Of a DNA stretch of 64,000 nucleotides, positions 1-8,417 are shown in pieces. This DNA comes from Streptomyces bottropensis ATCC 25435 (lineage in GTDB: Bacteria > Actinomycetota > Actinomycetes > Streptomycetales > Streptomycetaceae), in contig NZ_KB911581.1 of NCBI RefSeq assembly GCF_000383595.1, positions 8,391,519 to 8,455,518 of the forward strand, given 5' to 3'. A model generated the notes under the pieces. The model was given only the letters and a program-made list of their open reading frames with translations. It made no database searches and was not told where the DNA came from. Each line of letters begins with the position of its first letter. Within the stretch, counting starts at the first letter, position 1. The translations under genes were made by a program, and so were the position numbers.

Positions 1-244
1 AGAGGTCGACCAGGGCCTGCGGGTCGGGCGGGTCGCGCAGGTCGGCGCCGGCGCAGAAGGTGTTGCCGGTGTGGGTGAGGACGACGGCCCGTACGGCGTC
101 GTCCTTGCCGCACCGGTCGAGGGCGTCGCGGAGTGCGGCGACGAGGGCCGCCGAGAGGGCGTTGCGGTTGGCCGGGGAGTCGAGGGTGAGGGTGGTGATG
201 CCCCGGTGGTGTGCGGTGCCTACGAGGGGTTCGGTGTCCGTCAC
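1..244 (-). CDS. enoyl-CoA hydratase/isomerase family protein (partial, 3' end outside window)
   Basis: Only the first 81 residues are present. The GTG start at 244 overlaps the TGA of the upstream ligase gene (GTGA), so the two are translationally coupled. The N-terminus reads VTDTEPLVGTAHHRGITTL, followed by SPANRNALS and FCAGADL, which are the crotonase-fold substrate-pocket and oxyanion-hole signatures. The family hydrates or isomerises enoyl-CoA thioesters in the cytoplasm. As the last visible gene of the acyl-CoA operon it would act after the acyl-CoA dehydrogenase and the biotin-dependent carboxylase. The catalytic residues further downstream lie outside the window, so hydratase versus isomerase or hydrolase cannot be decided. 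Confidence 0.85.
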   Translation of the reverse strand, partial: MTDTEPLVGTAHHRGITTLTLDSPANRNALSAALVAALRDALDRCGKDDAVRAVVLTHTGNTFCAGADLRDPPDPQALVDL

Positions 245-1809
245 AGGCGCTCCCTGAGTTCGCGGCGGAGGATCTTCCCGGAGGCCGCGCGGGGCACGGC
301 GTCGATGAAGGTGACGTGGCGGACGCGCTTGTAGGGGGCGACGCGTTCGGCGACGTACATCATGATCTCGCCCTCGGAGAGTTCACCGCCGGTGGGGCGG
401 CGGACGACGAAGGCGTGCGGGACCTCGTTGCCGTCGTCGTTGTAGTGGCCGATGACGGCCGCGTCGGTGATGCCGGGGTGGGTGACGAGGAGGGCTTCGA
501 GTTCGGCGGGGGCGACCTGGAACCCCTTGTACTTGATCAGTTCCTTGACGCGGTCGACGACGTACAGCCAGCCGTCGGCGTCGGTGTGGCCGATGTCGCC
601 GGTGGAGAGCCAGCCGTCGGCGTCGATCATGTCGGCGGTGGCCTGGGGGCGGCCCAGGTAGCCCTTCATGACCTGGGGGCCCCGGATGACGATCTCGCCC
701 GGTTCGCCGGGGCCGAGGTCCGTGCCGGGGTCGTCGAGGGAGACGATCCGCATCTCGGTGCCGGCGATGAGCCTGCCCACGGTGCCGGGGGGCGCGGAGG
801 CGGCCCGGTCGAGGGGCACGATGTGGGAGCAGGGGGACAGTTCGGTCATGCCGTAGCCCTGGACGACGGGTGGCAGGCCGAGGCGGGCGGAGCAGGCGGC
901 GGCGAGCCTCGCGTCGAGGGGTGCGGCGGCGGAGAGGATGTGCCGGACCGTGGAGAGGTCGTGTCGCTCGGCCGCCGGATGCTTGGCGAGGGCGAGGACG
1001 ATCGGCGGGGCCACGTAGAGGTGGGTGATGCGGTGCCGGACGATCGCCGCGAGGTAGCTCTCCAGGTCGAAGCGGGGCAGGACGACGACCGTGGCGCCGA
1101 GTCGCAGCGGGGCGTTCATCAGGGCGGTGAGACCGTAGATGTGGAAGAACGGCAGGACGGCGAGGATGCGGTCGCCGGGGCCCGCCGGCATGACCGGTTC
1201 GAGCTGGGCGAGGTTGGTGGCGATGGACCGGTGGGTGAGCATGACCCCCTTGGGGACGCCGGTGGTGCCGGAGGAGTACGGCAGGACCGCCACGTCCGTG
1301 ACCGGGTCGATGTCGACGGCCGGTTCGGGTGCCGCACCGGCGAGCATGTCGATCAGCGAGCGGTGCCCGGGAGCGCTGTCGCAGACGAAGATCTCCCGTA
1401 TGCCGCCGACGCGTTCGGCGGCGGCGCGGGCGGTCTGCAGCAGCGGGGAGACGGTGACGATCCAGCTCGCCCCCGAGTCCCGCAGCTGGGTGGCCAGCTC
1501 TCCGGGGGTGGCCAGCGGGTGCGCGGTGGTGACCGTGGCGCCCGCGCGGGTGGCCGCGTAGAACGCCGTCGGGTAGGCGATCGTGTTGGGGCTGTGCAGG
1601 GCGAGGACGTCGCCCTTGCCCACGCCCGCCTCGGCGAACGCGGCGGCGAGGCGCCGGTGGAAGCGGTCCACCTGTTCGTAGGTGAGGGTCGTGCCGTCGA
1701 CGCCGTCGATCAGCGCGGGCAGGTCGCCGAACTCGGCGGCACGGGCCAGTACGGCGTCGTGGATGGGGAGTTCGACGGGTGGGACGTCTGCGTACTCGCT
1801 GCGGAACAT
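241..1809 (-). CDS. AMP-dependent acyl-CoA synthetase, 4-coumarate:CoA ligase type
   Basis: This 522-aa protein has full ANL-superfamily length. The P-loop-like motif YSSGTTGVPKGVMLTH is near residue 180, the acyl/adenylate pocket segment QGYGMTELSP is near 320, and the C-terminal hinge and lysine region runs STGDIGHTDADGWLYVVDR, then KELIKYKGFQVAPAELE, ending ASGKILRREL. It should activate a carboxylic acid to its CoA thioester through an acyl-AMP intermediate. It lies 66 bp downstream of the acyl-CoA dehydrogenase and its TGA overlaps the GTG of the enoyl-CoA hydratase. In this setting it would supply the acyl-CoA that the operon degrades. The real substrate cannot be read from sequence; '4-coumarate' is only the closest family label. 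Confidence 0.9.
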   Translation of the reverse strand: MFRSEYADVPPVELPIHDAVLARAAEFGDLPALIDGVDGTTLTYEQVDRFHRRLAAAFAEAGVGKGDVLALHSPNTIAYPTAFYAATRAGATVTTAHPLATPGELATQLRDSGASWIVTVSPLLQTARAAAERVGGIREIFVCDSAPGHRSLIDMLAGAAPEPAVDIDPVTDVAVLPYSSGTTGVPKGVMLTHRSIATNLAQLEPVMPAGPGDRILAVLPFFHIYGLTALMNAPLRLGATVVVLPRFDLESYLAAIVRHRITHLYVAPPIVLALAKHPAAERHDLSTVRHILSAAAPLDARLAAACSARLGLPPVVQGYGMTELSPCSHIVPLDRAASAPPGTVGRLIAGTEMRIVSLDDPGTDLGPGEPGEIVIRGPQVMKGYLGRPQATADMIDADGWLSTGDIGHTDADGWLYVVDRVKELIKYKGFQVAPAELEALLVTHPGITDAAVIGHYNDDGNEVPHAFVVRRPTGGELSEGEIMMYVAERVAPYKRVRHVTFIDAVPRAASGKILRRELRERL

Positions 1810-1875
1810 GGTTCCTCCTCGTGCGCTCCGGCTCGTGACGCCGCGCTCCGGCGACGTGGGGCGGCGCCCGGCGGC

Positions 1876-3039
1876 TCAGTACGACTTCGGCAGGCCCAGG
1901 GTCTGGTGGGAGACGTAGTTGAGAATCATCTCCCGGCTCACCGGCGCGATACGAGACACGCGCGCGGCCGTGATGAGCGAGGCGAGGCCGAACTCGGCCG
2001 TGAGGCCGTTGCCGCCGAGGGTGTGCACGGCCTGGTCGACGGCCTTCACACAGGCCTCCCCCGCCGCGTACTTGGCCATGTTGGCGGCCTCGCCGGCCGC
2101 CGCGTCGTCGCCGGCGTCGTAGAGGTGCGCCGCCTTCTGCATCATCAGGCGGGCCAGTTCGAGTTCGATGTGGGACTGGGCGAGGGGGTGGGCGATGGCC
2201 TGGTGGGCGCCGATGGGCTGCCCCCAGACGGTGCGTTCGCGGGCGTAGTCGACGGCTCGGGCGAGGGCGTACCTGGCCATGCCGATCGCGAAGGCGGCGG
2301 TCATGATCCGTTCCGGGTTGAGGCCGGCGAACAGCTGGAGGAGACCGGCGTTCTCGTCGCCGACCAGGGCGTCGGCGGGGAGCCGGATGTCGTCGAAGGT
2401 CAGCTCGAACTGCTTCTCGGCGGCCCGGAGTTCCATGTCGATCGGGCGGTACGCGAAGCCGGGGGTGTCGGTGGGGACGATGAAGAGGCAGGGCTTGAGG
2501 GTGCCGGTGCGGGCGTCCTCGGTGCGGCCCACGATGAGGACGGCGTCGGCCCTGTCGACGCCGGAGATGAAGACCTTGCGGCCGGTGAGCAGCCAGTCCC
2601 CGGTCTCGTCCCGGCGGGCCGTGGTGGTGATGCGGTGGCTGTTGGAGCCGGCGTCGGGTTCGGTGATGCCGAAGGCCATGAGGCGGGTGCCGTTCGCCAG
2701 CGCGGGCAGCCAGGCCCGTCGCTGGGCCTCGGTGCCGAAGCGGGCGATGACCGTGCCGCAGATGGCCGGCGACACGATCATCATCAGCAGGGGGCAGCCC
2801 GCGGCGCCGAGTTCCTCCAGGACGATGGAGAGTTCGGCGATGCCGCCGCCTCCGCCGTCGTACTCCTCGGGGAGGTTGACGCCCAGGTAGCCGAGTTCGG
2901 CCGCCTCGGACCAGAGTTCGTCGGGGTGGCGGCCCTCCTTGTTGATCGTGGTGATGTAGTCGCGGCCGTAGCGTTTGCCGAGGGCGGAGACCGCGGCTCG
3001 GAGGGCCTTGTGTTCTTCGGATTCCAGCACGGGGGACAT
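1876..3039 (-). CDS. acyl-CoA dehydrogenase
   Basis: This 387-aa flavoenzyme has normal acyl-CoA dehydrogenase length. Landmarks are the helical N-domain, the FAD/substrate segment FGITEPDAGSNSHRI, the beta-domain motif TGRKVFISGVDRAD, and the C-terminal helices with RTVWGQPIGAHQAIAHPLA and VDQAVHTLGGNGLTAEFGL. It oxidises acyl-CoA to 2-enoyl-CoA, passing electrons to ETF. It sits between the carboxylase alpha gene (111 bp upstream) and the acyl-CoA ligase (66 bp downstream). In leucine (liu) or acyclic-terpene (atu) pathways the matching enzyme is isovaleryl- or citronellyl-CoA dehydrogenase; which applies here is not known. Confidence 0.9.
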   Translation of the reverse strand: MSPVLESEEHKALRAAVSALGKRYGRDYITTINKEGRHPDELWSEAAELGYLGVNLPEEYDGGGGGIAELSIVLEELGAAGCPLLMMIVSPAICGTVIARFGTEAQRRAWLPALANGTRLMAFGITEPDAGSNSHRITTTARRDETGDWLLTGRKVFISGVDRADAVLIVGRTEDARTGTLKPCLFIVPTDTPGFAYRPIDMELRAAEKQFELTFDDIRLPADALVGDENAGLLQLFAGLNPERIMTAAFAIGMARYALARAVDYARERTVWGQPIGAHQAIAHPLAQSHIELELARLMMQKAAHLYDAGDDAAAGEAANMAKYAAGEACVKAVDQAVHTLGGNGLTAEFGLASLITAARVSRIAPVSREMILNYVSHQTLGLPKSY

Positions 3040-3150
3040 CGGGGGCTCCTAAGGGGGAGGGTGCGTCTGCCGTTCGGAGGGGTGCGGGTGGTTCGTGGCT
3101 TGGTCGCGCTCGCGCGGCGAAGCCGCCTGTCGAGACAGCCCCGCGCCCCC

Positions 3151-5022
3151 TCAGCGGGGCTGCTCCTCGACCACGGCCAGGAGGGCGCCCATCTCCACCT
3201 GCTGACCAGGTACCGCGTGCAGGGCGGTCAGCGTGCCTGTCGCCGGGGCCGTGATCCTGTGTTCCATCTTCATCGCCTCCAGCCAGAGGAGGGGCTGGCC
3301 CGCCTGTACGGCCGACCCGGGACTCAGGTCCTGCGCCAGGCGGACGACCGTGCCCGGCATGGGGGCCAGGAGGGAGCCGGGGGCGTGCTCGGTGGTGGGG
3401 TCGGGGAAGCGGGGCAGGGCGGTGAGGGTCGTGGTGTCGACGTGGATCCGGTCGCCGTACCGCGCGACCTCGAACGTCCGCCGCACACCGTCCACTTCGA
3501 GCACGACGAGGCGGGCGTCCGCGTGGACGACCCGGACGCCGTCCGCCTCCGGGCCGGTCCTGGTGTGCCGGTAGCGGACCTCGTGCTCCTCCCCCGCCAT
3601 CACGTACCGCTTGACCTGGGGCTGGGACGGCAGACTGCGCCAGCCTCCGAAGCGGGGGTCGCCCCCGGAGGCGGCGTCGGCCAGGGCGGCGGCCAGCGGG
3701 GCGTGCGGATCGGGGGCGGGGTCCGTGAGGCCGGCGAGGTGGCGGCCGTAGAAGCCGGTGTCCATCCGGGCCGACGTGAACTCCTCGTGGCGCAGGGAGT
3801 TCACCAGCAGGGCCCTGTTCGTGGCCGGGCCGTGGATCGTGGCCCGCTCCAGGGCGCCCGCCAGCCTGCGGACGGCCTCCGCGCGGGTGGGGGCGTGGAC
3901 GACGGCCTTGGCGAGCATGGGGTCGTAGTGGACGCCGATGGTGTCGCCGTCCTCGTAGCCGGTGTCCAGGCGGACCCCGGGCACGGACAGGCGGTGCAGG
4001 GTGCCCGTCTGCGGGGCCCAGTCGTGGGCCGGGTCCTCGGCGTACAGGCGGGCCTCGATCGCGTGGCCGCGTGCGGGCGGGGGGTCGGCCGGGAGGGCGT
4101 GGCCCTCGGCGACGCGGATCTGTTCGGCGACCAGGTCGAGGCCGAAGACGGCCTCCGTGACCGGGTGTTCGACCTGGAGGCGGGTGTTCATCTCCAGGAA
4201 GTGGGCCCTGCCGTCGGCGACGAGGAACTCGACCGTGCCCGCGCCGACGTAGGAGACGGCCCGGGCGGCGCGTACGGCCAGGGTGTGGAGTTCCTCGGTG
4301 AGTTCGCCGGTCAGGGCGGGGGCCGGGGCCTCCTCGACGACCTTCTGATGGCGGCGCTGGAGGGAGCAGTCGCGGGTGCCCAGGGGCCAGATCGTGCCGT
4401 GGGTGTCGGCGAGGATCTGGACCTCGACGTGGCGGCCGTTCTCGACGTACGGCTCGACGAAGACCTCGCCGTCGCCGAAGGCGCTCGCGGCCTCGGCGCG
4501 GGCGCTCTCCAGGGCCGCGTCCAGGTCGTCGAGGTGACGGACCACGCGCATACCGCGTCCGCCGCCGCCCGCCGCGGCCTTCACCAGGACCGGCAGGTCG
4601 TCCTCGGTGACCTTGTGGAGGGGGGCCAGACCCATGAGTTCCTTGGCGCGGGTCTTGGACGCCATGGCTTCGATCGCCTCGGGGGCCGGGCCGATCCAGG
4701 TGAGGCCCGCGTCGAGGACCTGGCGGGCGAAGCCGGGGTTCTCGGAGAGGAAGCCGTAGCCGGGGTGGACGGCGTCGGCGCCGGCCGCGAGGGCGGCCCG
4801 CACGATGCGGTCACCGCGCAGATAGGTGTCGGCGGGGGCCGCGCCCGGCAGTCGCACGGCCGCGTCGGCCATCCGCGTGTGCAGGGCGCTCTCGTCGGCG
4901 TCGGAGTGCACGGCGACCGTCCGGATGCCCAGCTCACGGCAGGTGCGGAAGATCCGGCAGGCGATCTCGCCCCGGTTGGCCACCAGGAGGGAAGTGATCA
5001 GGGAAGTACGCACGAGCCTCAC
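3151..5022 (-). CDS. acyl-CoA carboxylase alpha subunit (biotin carboxylase + BCCP)
   Basis: I start this 623-aa protein at the GTG at 5022, because it overlaps the TGA of the beta-subunit gene (GTGA) as at other junctions of this operon; a longer reading frame to 5088 would run into that gene. Domains: biotin carboxylase N-lobe (SLLVANRGEIACRIFRTCREL), ATP-grasp loop AAAGGGGRGMRVV, catalytic/ATP segments (EVFVEPYVENGRHVEVQI, LEMNTRLQVEHPVTE), a linker, and a C-terminal biotinyl domain with the attachment site EAMKMEHRI. It carboxylates biotin and partners the beta chain. Odd feature: between SKTRAKELM and VTEDDLP there are only about nine residues, where relatives have a longer stretch with an AGVP motif. 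See findings. Confidence 0.92.
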   Translation of the reverse strand: MRLVRTSLITSLLVANRGEIACRIFRTCRELGIRTVAVHSDADESALHTRMADAAVRLPGAAPADTYLRGDRIVRAALAAGADAVHPGYGFLSENPGFARQVLDAGLTWIGPAPEAIEAMASKTRAKELMGLAPLHKVTEDDLPVLVKAAAGGGGRGMRVVRHLDDLDAALESARAEAASAFGDGEVFVEPYVENGRHVEVQILADTHGTIWPLGTRDCSLQRRHQKVVEEAPAPALTGELTEELHTLAVRAARAVSYVGAGTVEFLVADGRAHFLEMNTRLQVEHPVTEAVFGLDLVAEQIRVAEGHALPADPPPARGHAIEARLYAEDPAHDWAPQTGTLHRLSVPGVRLDTGYEDGDTIGVHYDPMLAKAVVHAPTRAEAVRRLAGALERATIHGPATNRALLVNSLRHEEFTSARMDTGFYGRHLAGLTDPAPDPHAPLAAALADAASGGDPRFGGWRSLPSQPQVKRYVMAGEEHEVRYRHTRTGPEADGVRVVHADARLVVLEVDGVRRTFEVARYGDRIHVDTTTLTALPRFPDPTTEHAPGSLLAPMPGTVVRLAQDLSPGSAVQAGQPLLWLEAMKMEHRITAPATGTLTALHAVPGQQVEMGALLAVVEEQPR

Positions 5023-6617
5023 ATCCGGAAGACGCCGAAGCCACCGCGTGCGCCCTCGTAGGGCGCCGTGTGGATCGCGGACAGGCACAGGCCGAGGACG
5101 GTACGGGTGTCACGGGGGTCGATGACCCCGTCGTCGTACAGCCGCCCGGACAGGAACATCGGCAGGGACTCGGACTCGATCTGCCGCTCCACCATCGCGC
5201 GCAGCGCGGCATCGGCGTCCTCGTCGTAGGGCTGGCCCTTCGCCGCGGCCGACTGGCGGGCCACGATCGACAGGACGCCGGCGAGCTGCTGCGGGCCCAT
5301 CACCGCCGACTTGGCGCCGGGCCAGGCGAAGAGGAAGCGGGGGTCGAAGGCGCGCCCGCACATGCCGTAGTGGCCGGCGCCGTACGAGGCGCCCATCAGG
5401 ACGGACAGGTGGGGCACCCGGCTGTTGCTCACCGCGTTGATCATCATCGCGCCGTGCTTGATGATGCCGCCCTGCTCGTACTCCCTGCCGACCATGTAGC
5501 CGGTGGTGTTGTGGAGGAAGAGGAGCGGGATGTCGCGCTGGTTGGCGAGCTGGATGAACTGGGCCGCCTTCTGGGACTCCTCGCTGAAGAGGACCCCGCG
5601 GGCGTTGGCGAGGACGCCGACCGGATAGCCGTGGAGCGTGGCCCAGCCGGTGCTGAGGCTGGTGCCGTAGAGGGGCTTGAACTCGTCGAAGTCGGAGGCG
5701 TCGACGATCCGGGCGATCACCTCGCGGGGGTCGAACGGTGTGCGGAGGTCACCGGGGACGAGGCCCAGCAGTTCCTCCGGGTCGTACTTCGGGGGCGCGG
5801 CCGGGGCCGGGTCCGCGTGGGCCTTGCGGTGGTTGAGGCGGGCGACGACCCGGCGGGCCTGGCGGAGGGCGTCGGGCTCGTCGACGGCGAAGTGGTCGGC
5901 GAGGCCCGACACGCGCGCGTGCATCTCGGCGCCGCCCAGCGACTCGTCGTCGCTCTCCTCGCCGGTGGCCATCTTCACCAGGGGCGGCCCGCCGAGGAAC
6001 ACCTTCGCCCGCTCCTTGACCATGATCACGTGGTCGGACATCCCGGGGACGTAGGCCCCGCCGGCGGTGGAGTTGCCGAAGACGACGGCGATGGTGGGGA
6101 TGCCGGCGGCGGACAGGCGGGTGAGGTCGCGGAAGATCGCTCCCCCGGGGATGAAGATCTCCTTCTGCGAGGGGAGGTCGGCCCCGCCGGACTCCACCAG
6201 GCTGATGCAGGGCAGGCGGTTGGCGAGCGCGATGTCGTTCGCCCGCAGCGCCTTCTTCAGGCTCCACGGGTTGCTCGCGCCGCCGCGCACGGTCGGGTCG
6301 TTCGCGGTGATCAGGCACTCGACGCCCTCGACGGTCCCGATGCCGGTGACGAGGGAGGCGCCGACCGCGTACTCGCTGCCCCAGGCGGCGAGCGGGGACA
6401 GCTCCAGGAAGGGCGTGTCCGGGTCGAGGAGCAGTTCGACACGCTCGCGGGCGAGCAGCTTGCCGCGCCCCCGGTGCCTGGCGACGTACTTCTCGCCGCC
6501 GCCCGCGAGGGCCTTGGCGTGCTCGGCGTCGAGTTCGGCGAGCCTCGCGAGCATGGCCTCGCGGTTCGCGGTGTGGTCGGGGGCGCCCGGGTCGAGGGCG
6601 GAGCTGAGGACGGTCAC
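5019..6617 (-). CDS. acyl-CoA carboxylase beta subunit (carboxyltransferase)
   Basis: This 532-aa protein has a carboxyltransferase pair (crotonase-like N and C halves). Key segments are KYVARHRGRGKLLARERVE near the N-terminus, the acyl-CoA site NDPTVRGGASNP with GNSTAGGAYVPGMSD, and the C-domain LHNTTGYMVGREYEQGGIIKHGA with GASYGAGHYGM. It transfers CO2 from biotin to an acyl-CoA. The GTG start at 6617 overlaps the TGA of the AtuA gene and its own TGA overlaps the alpha gene, so the subunits are made in coupled fashion. The long 532-aa form with the GREYEQGGI segment resembles methylcrotonyl-/geranyl-CoA carboxylase beta chains more than propionyl-CoA ones (inference). Confidence 0.92.
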   Translation of the reverse strand: MTVLSSALDPGAPDHTANREAMLARLAELDAEHAKALAGGGEKYVARHRGRGKLLARERVELLLDPDTPFLELSPLAAWGSEYAVGASLVTGIGTVEGVECLITANDPTVRGGASNPWSLKKALRANDIALANRLPCISLVESGGADLPSQKEIFIPGGAIFRDLTRLSAAGIPTIAVVFGNSTAGGAYVPGMSDHVIMVKERAKVFLGGPPLVKMATGEESDDESLGGAEMHARVSGLADHFAVDEPDALRQARRVVARLNHRKAHADPAPAAPPKYDPEELLGLVPGDLRTPFDPREVIARIVDASDFDEFKPLYGTSLSTGWATLHGYPVGVLANARGVLFSEESQKAAQFIQLANQRDIPLLFLHNTTGYMVGREYEQGGIIKHGAMMINAVSNSRVPHLSVLMGASYGAGHYGMCGRAFDPRFLFAWPGAKSAVMGPQQLAGVLSIVARQSAAAKGQPYDEDADAALRAMVERQIESESLPMFLSGRLYDDGVIDPRDTRTVLGLCLSAIHTAPYEGARGGFGVFRM

Positions 6618-8413
6618 GGGTGTACCTCCGCGGAATCCGGGCGGCCGGCGGCGGGCGCCGGCAGGAGCGTCTGCGGTATGTCCAGGTGACGGGAGCGCAG
6701 CCATTCGCCGAGGGCCTTGGCCTGGGGGTCGAAACGGGCCTGCGAGGCGACGCCCTCGCCGAGGATGCCGACGATCTCGAAGTTGAGGGCGCGCAGGTGG
6801 GGGAGCGTGTGCCGGGTGACGGGCAGGCCGGCCGTCTCCGGGAGGAGTGCGCGCAGGAGGTCGGTGGTGAGGGTGTGGGCCAGCCACCGCCAGGCGTCGT
6901 CGGTACGGGCCCAGACGCCGATGTTGGCGTTGCCGCCCTTGTCGCCGCTGCGGGCACCGGCGACGAGGCCGAGGGGCGCGCGGCGCACCGGGCCCGGGGG
7001 CAGCGGCTCCGGTAGGGGCGGCTCGTCGACCGGCCCCAGGGCGAGGGCGCCGGGGGCCGGGGCCACGGGGACCCGGCGGCCGTCGTGCAGGACCGCCGTG
7101 TGGGCGACGGCGCCCTGGCCGACGTAGGCCGCCTCGAAGACCCCGTAGGGCGCGCCCCTTCCGGGTGGGGCCAGGACGTGGAAGCCGGGATAGCTGGCGA
7201 GGGCCAGCTCCACGGCGGCGCCGCTGAGGGCGCGGCCGACGGTGGTCTCGTCGGTGTCGCGGACGACGAGGTGGAGGAGGGCGCTGGCGGTCTCCTCGGT
7301 ACGGGCGTCCGCGTGGTCGGTGCGGGCCAGCTCCCAGTCGACGTGCGCGGGGCGGGACTTGGCGGCGGCGAGCGCGGTCTCCAGCTGGTCGCGGACGAGG
7401 GCGGCCTTGCGCTCGATGTCCAGGCCGGTCAGCACGAAGGTGACCTCGTTGCGGAACCCGCCGAGCCGGTTGAGGCCGACCTTGAGGGTGGGCGGCGGGG
7501 CCTCGCCGCGTACGCCCTCGACGCGGACGCGGTCGGGGCCGTCCTGGGTGAGCCTGATCGTGTCGAGGCGGGCGGTGACGTCCGGGCCCGCGTACCGGGC
7601 GCCGCCGGTCTCGTAGAGCAGCTGGGCGGTGACCGTGCCGATGTCGACGAGGCCGCCGGTGCCGGGGTGCTTGGTGATGACGGCCGAGCCGTCGGCGTGG
7701 AGTTCGGCGAGGGGGAAGCCCGGGCGGGTGGTGCCGACCTCGCCGAAGAAGGCGTAGTTGCCGCCGGTGGCCTGGGTGCCGCACTCCAGTACGTGCCCGG
7801 CGACGACCGCGCCCGCGAGCCGGTCGTACTCCCCCGGGCCCCAGCCGAAGTGGGCGGCGGCGGGCCCGGTGACCAGGGCCGCGTCCGTGACCCGGCCGGT
7901 GACCACGATGTCGGCTCCCTCGCGCAGACAGGCCGCGATACCGAATCCGCCGAGGTAGGCGTGGGCGGCGAGGCTGCCGGGGTGCAGGGCGGTGAGGTCG
8001 TCGCCCTCGACGTGCGCGACGCGGACGGGGACGCCGAGCCGGTCGGCCAGTTTCCGTACGGCGTCGGCGAGCCCGGCGGGGTTGAGCCCGCCGGCGTTGG
8101 CGACGATCCGTACGCCCCGCTCCCGCGCCAGCCCCAGACACTCCTCCAGCTGGCGCAGGAAGGTGCGGGCGTACCCGGCGGTGGGGTCCTTCAGGCGGTC
8201 GCGGCCGAGGATGAGCATGGTCAGTTCGGCGAGGTAGTCGCCGGTGAGGACGTCGAGTTCACCGCCGGTGAGCATCTCGCGCATCGCGTCGAAGCGGTCG
8301 CCGTAGAAGCCGGAGGCGTTGCCGATGCGGAGGGGAGTGGTCGACGTCGGCGCCGCTGCCGCTGCCGTGGCTGCCGCCGCCGTGGCCGGCGTCACCGGCG
8401 TCACCGGCGTCAC
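6614..8413 (-). CDS. AtuA family protein (acyclic terpene utilization A; DUF1446)
   Basis: The gene encodes 599 aa from the GTG at 8413, which overlaps the upstream TGA. GTGs at 8404 and 8395 lie in a 9-bp triplet repeat (VTP VTP VTP) and are equally possible. The N-terminal DUF1446/AtuA domain begins PLRIGNASGFYGDRFDAM and contains VRIVANAGGLNPAG, ADIVVTGRVTDAALV, LECGTQATGGNYAFFGE and KVGLNRLGGFRNEVTF. The C-terminal AtuA-like ferredoxin-fold domain carries VAGARSGDKGGNANIGVWA. AtuA is known from Pseudomonas citronellol/geraniol degradation, where its reaction is undefined. Here it is coupled to the carboxylase, so it probably serves the same acyl-CoA pathway. Confidence 0.88.
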   Translation of the reverse strand: MTPVTPVTPATAAAATAAAAAPTSTTPLRIGNASGFYGDRFDAMREMLTGGELDVLTGDYLAELTMLILGRDRLKDPTAGYARTFLRQLEECLGLARERGVRIVANAGGLNPAGLADAVRKLADRLGVPVRVAHVEGDDLTALHPGSLAAHAYLGGFGIAACLREGADIVVTGRVTDAALVTGPAAAHFGWGPGEYDRLAGAVVAGHVLECGTQATGGNYAFFGEVGTTRPGFPLAELHADGSAVITKHPGTGGLVDIGTVTAQLLYETGGARYAGPDVTARLDTIRLTQDGPDRVRVEGVRGEAPPPTLKVGLNRLGGFRNEVTFVLTGLDIERKAALVRDQLETALAAAKSRPAHVDWELARTDHADARTEETASALLHLVVRDTDETTVGRALSGAAVELALASYPGFHVLAPPGRGAPYGVFEAAYVGQGAVAHTAVLHDGRRVPVAPAPGALALGPVDEPPLPEPLPPGPVRRAPLGLVAGARSGDKGGNANIGVWARTDDAWRWLAHTLTTDLLRALLPETAGLPVTRHTLPHLRALNFEIVGILGEGVASQARFDPQAKALGEWLRSRHLDIPQTLLPAPAAGRPDSAEVHP

Positions 8414-8417
8414 CGGG
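8391..8417 (-). repeat. three 9-bp tandem repeats at the atuA-like start
   Basis: GTCACCGGC is repeated three times on the plus strand (8391, 8400, 8409; the last copy ends in G). On the coding strand each copy supplies an in-frame GTG, giving three candidate starts and an N-terminal VTPVTPVTP. The outermost GTG also forms the GTGA overlap with the upstream stop. Confidence 0.8.

Noticed and set aside
211-5061. 1616-residue open frame on the plus strand
   Set aside because: It is the antisense shadow of the ligase, dehydrogenase and carboxylase genes. It is Gly/Ala/Asp/Val-rich and repetitive with no domain; the minus-strand frames carry all family motifs.
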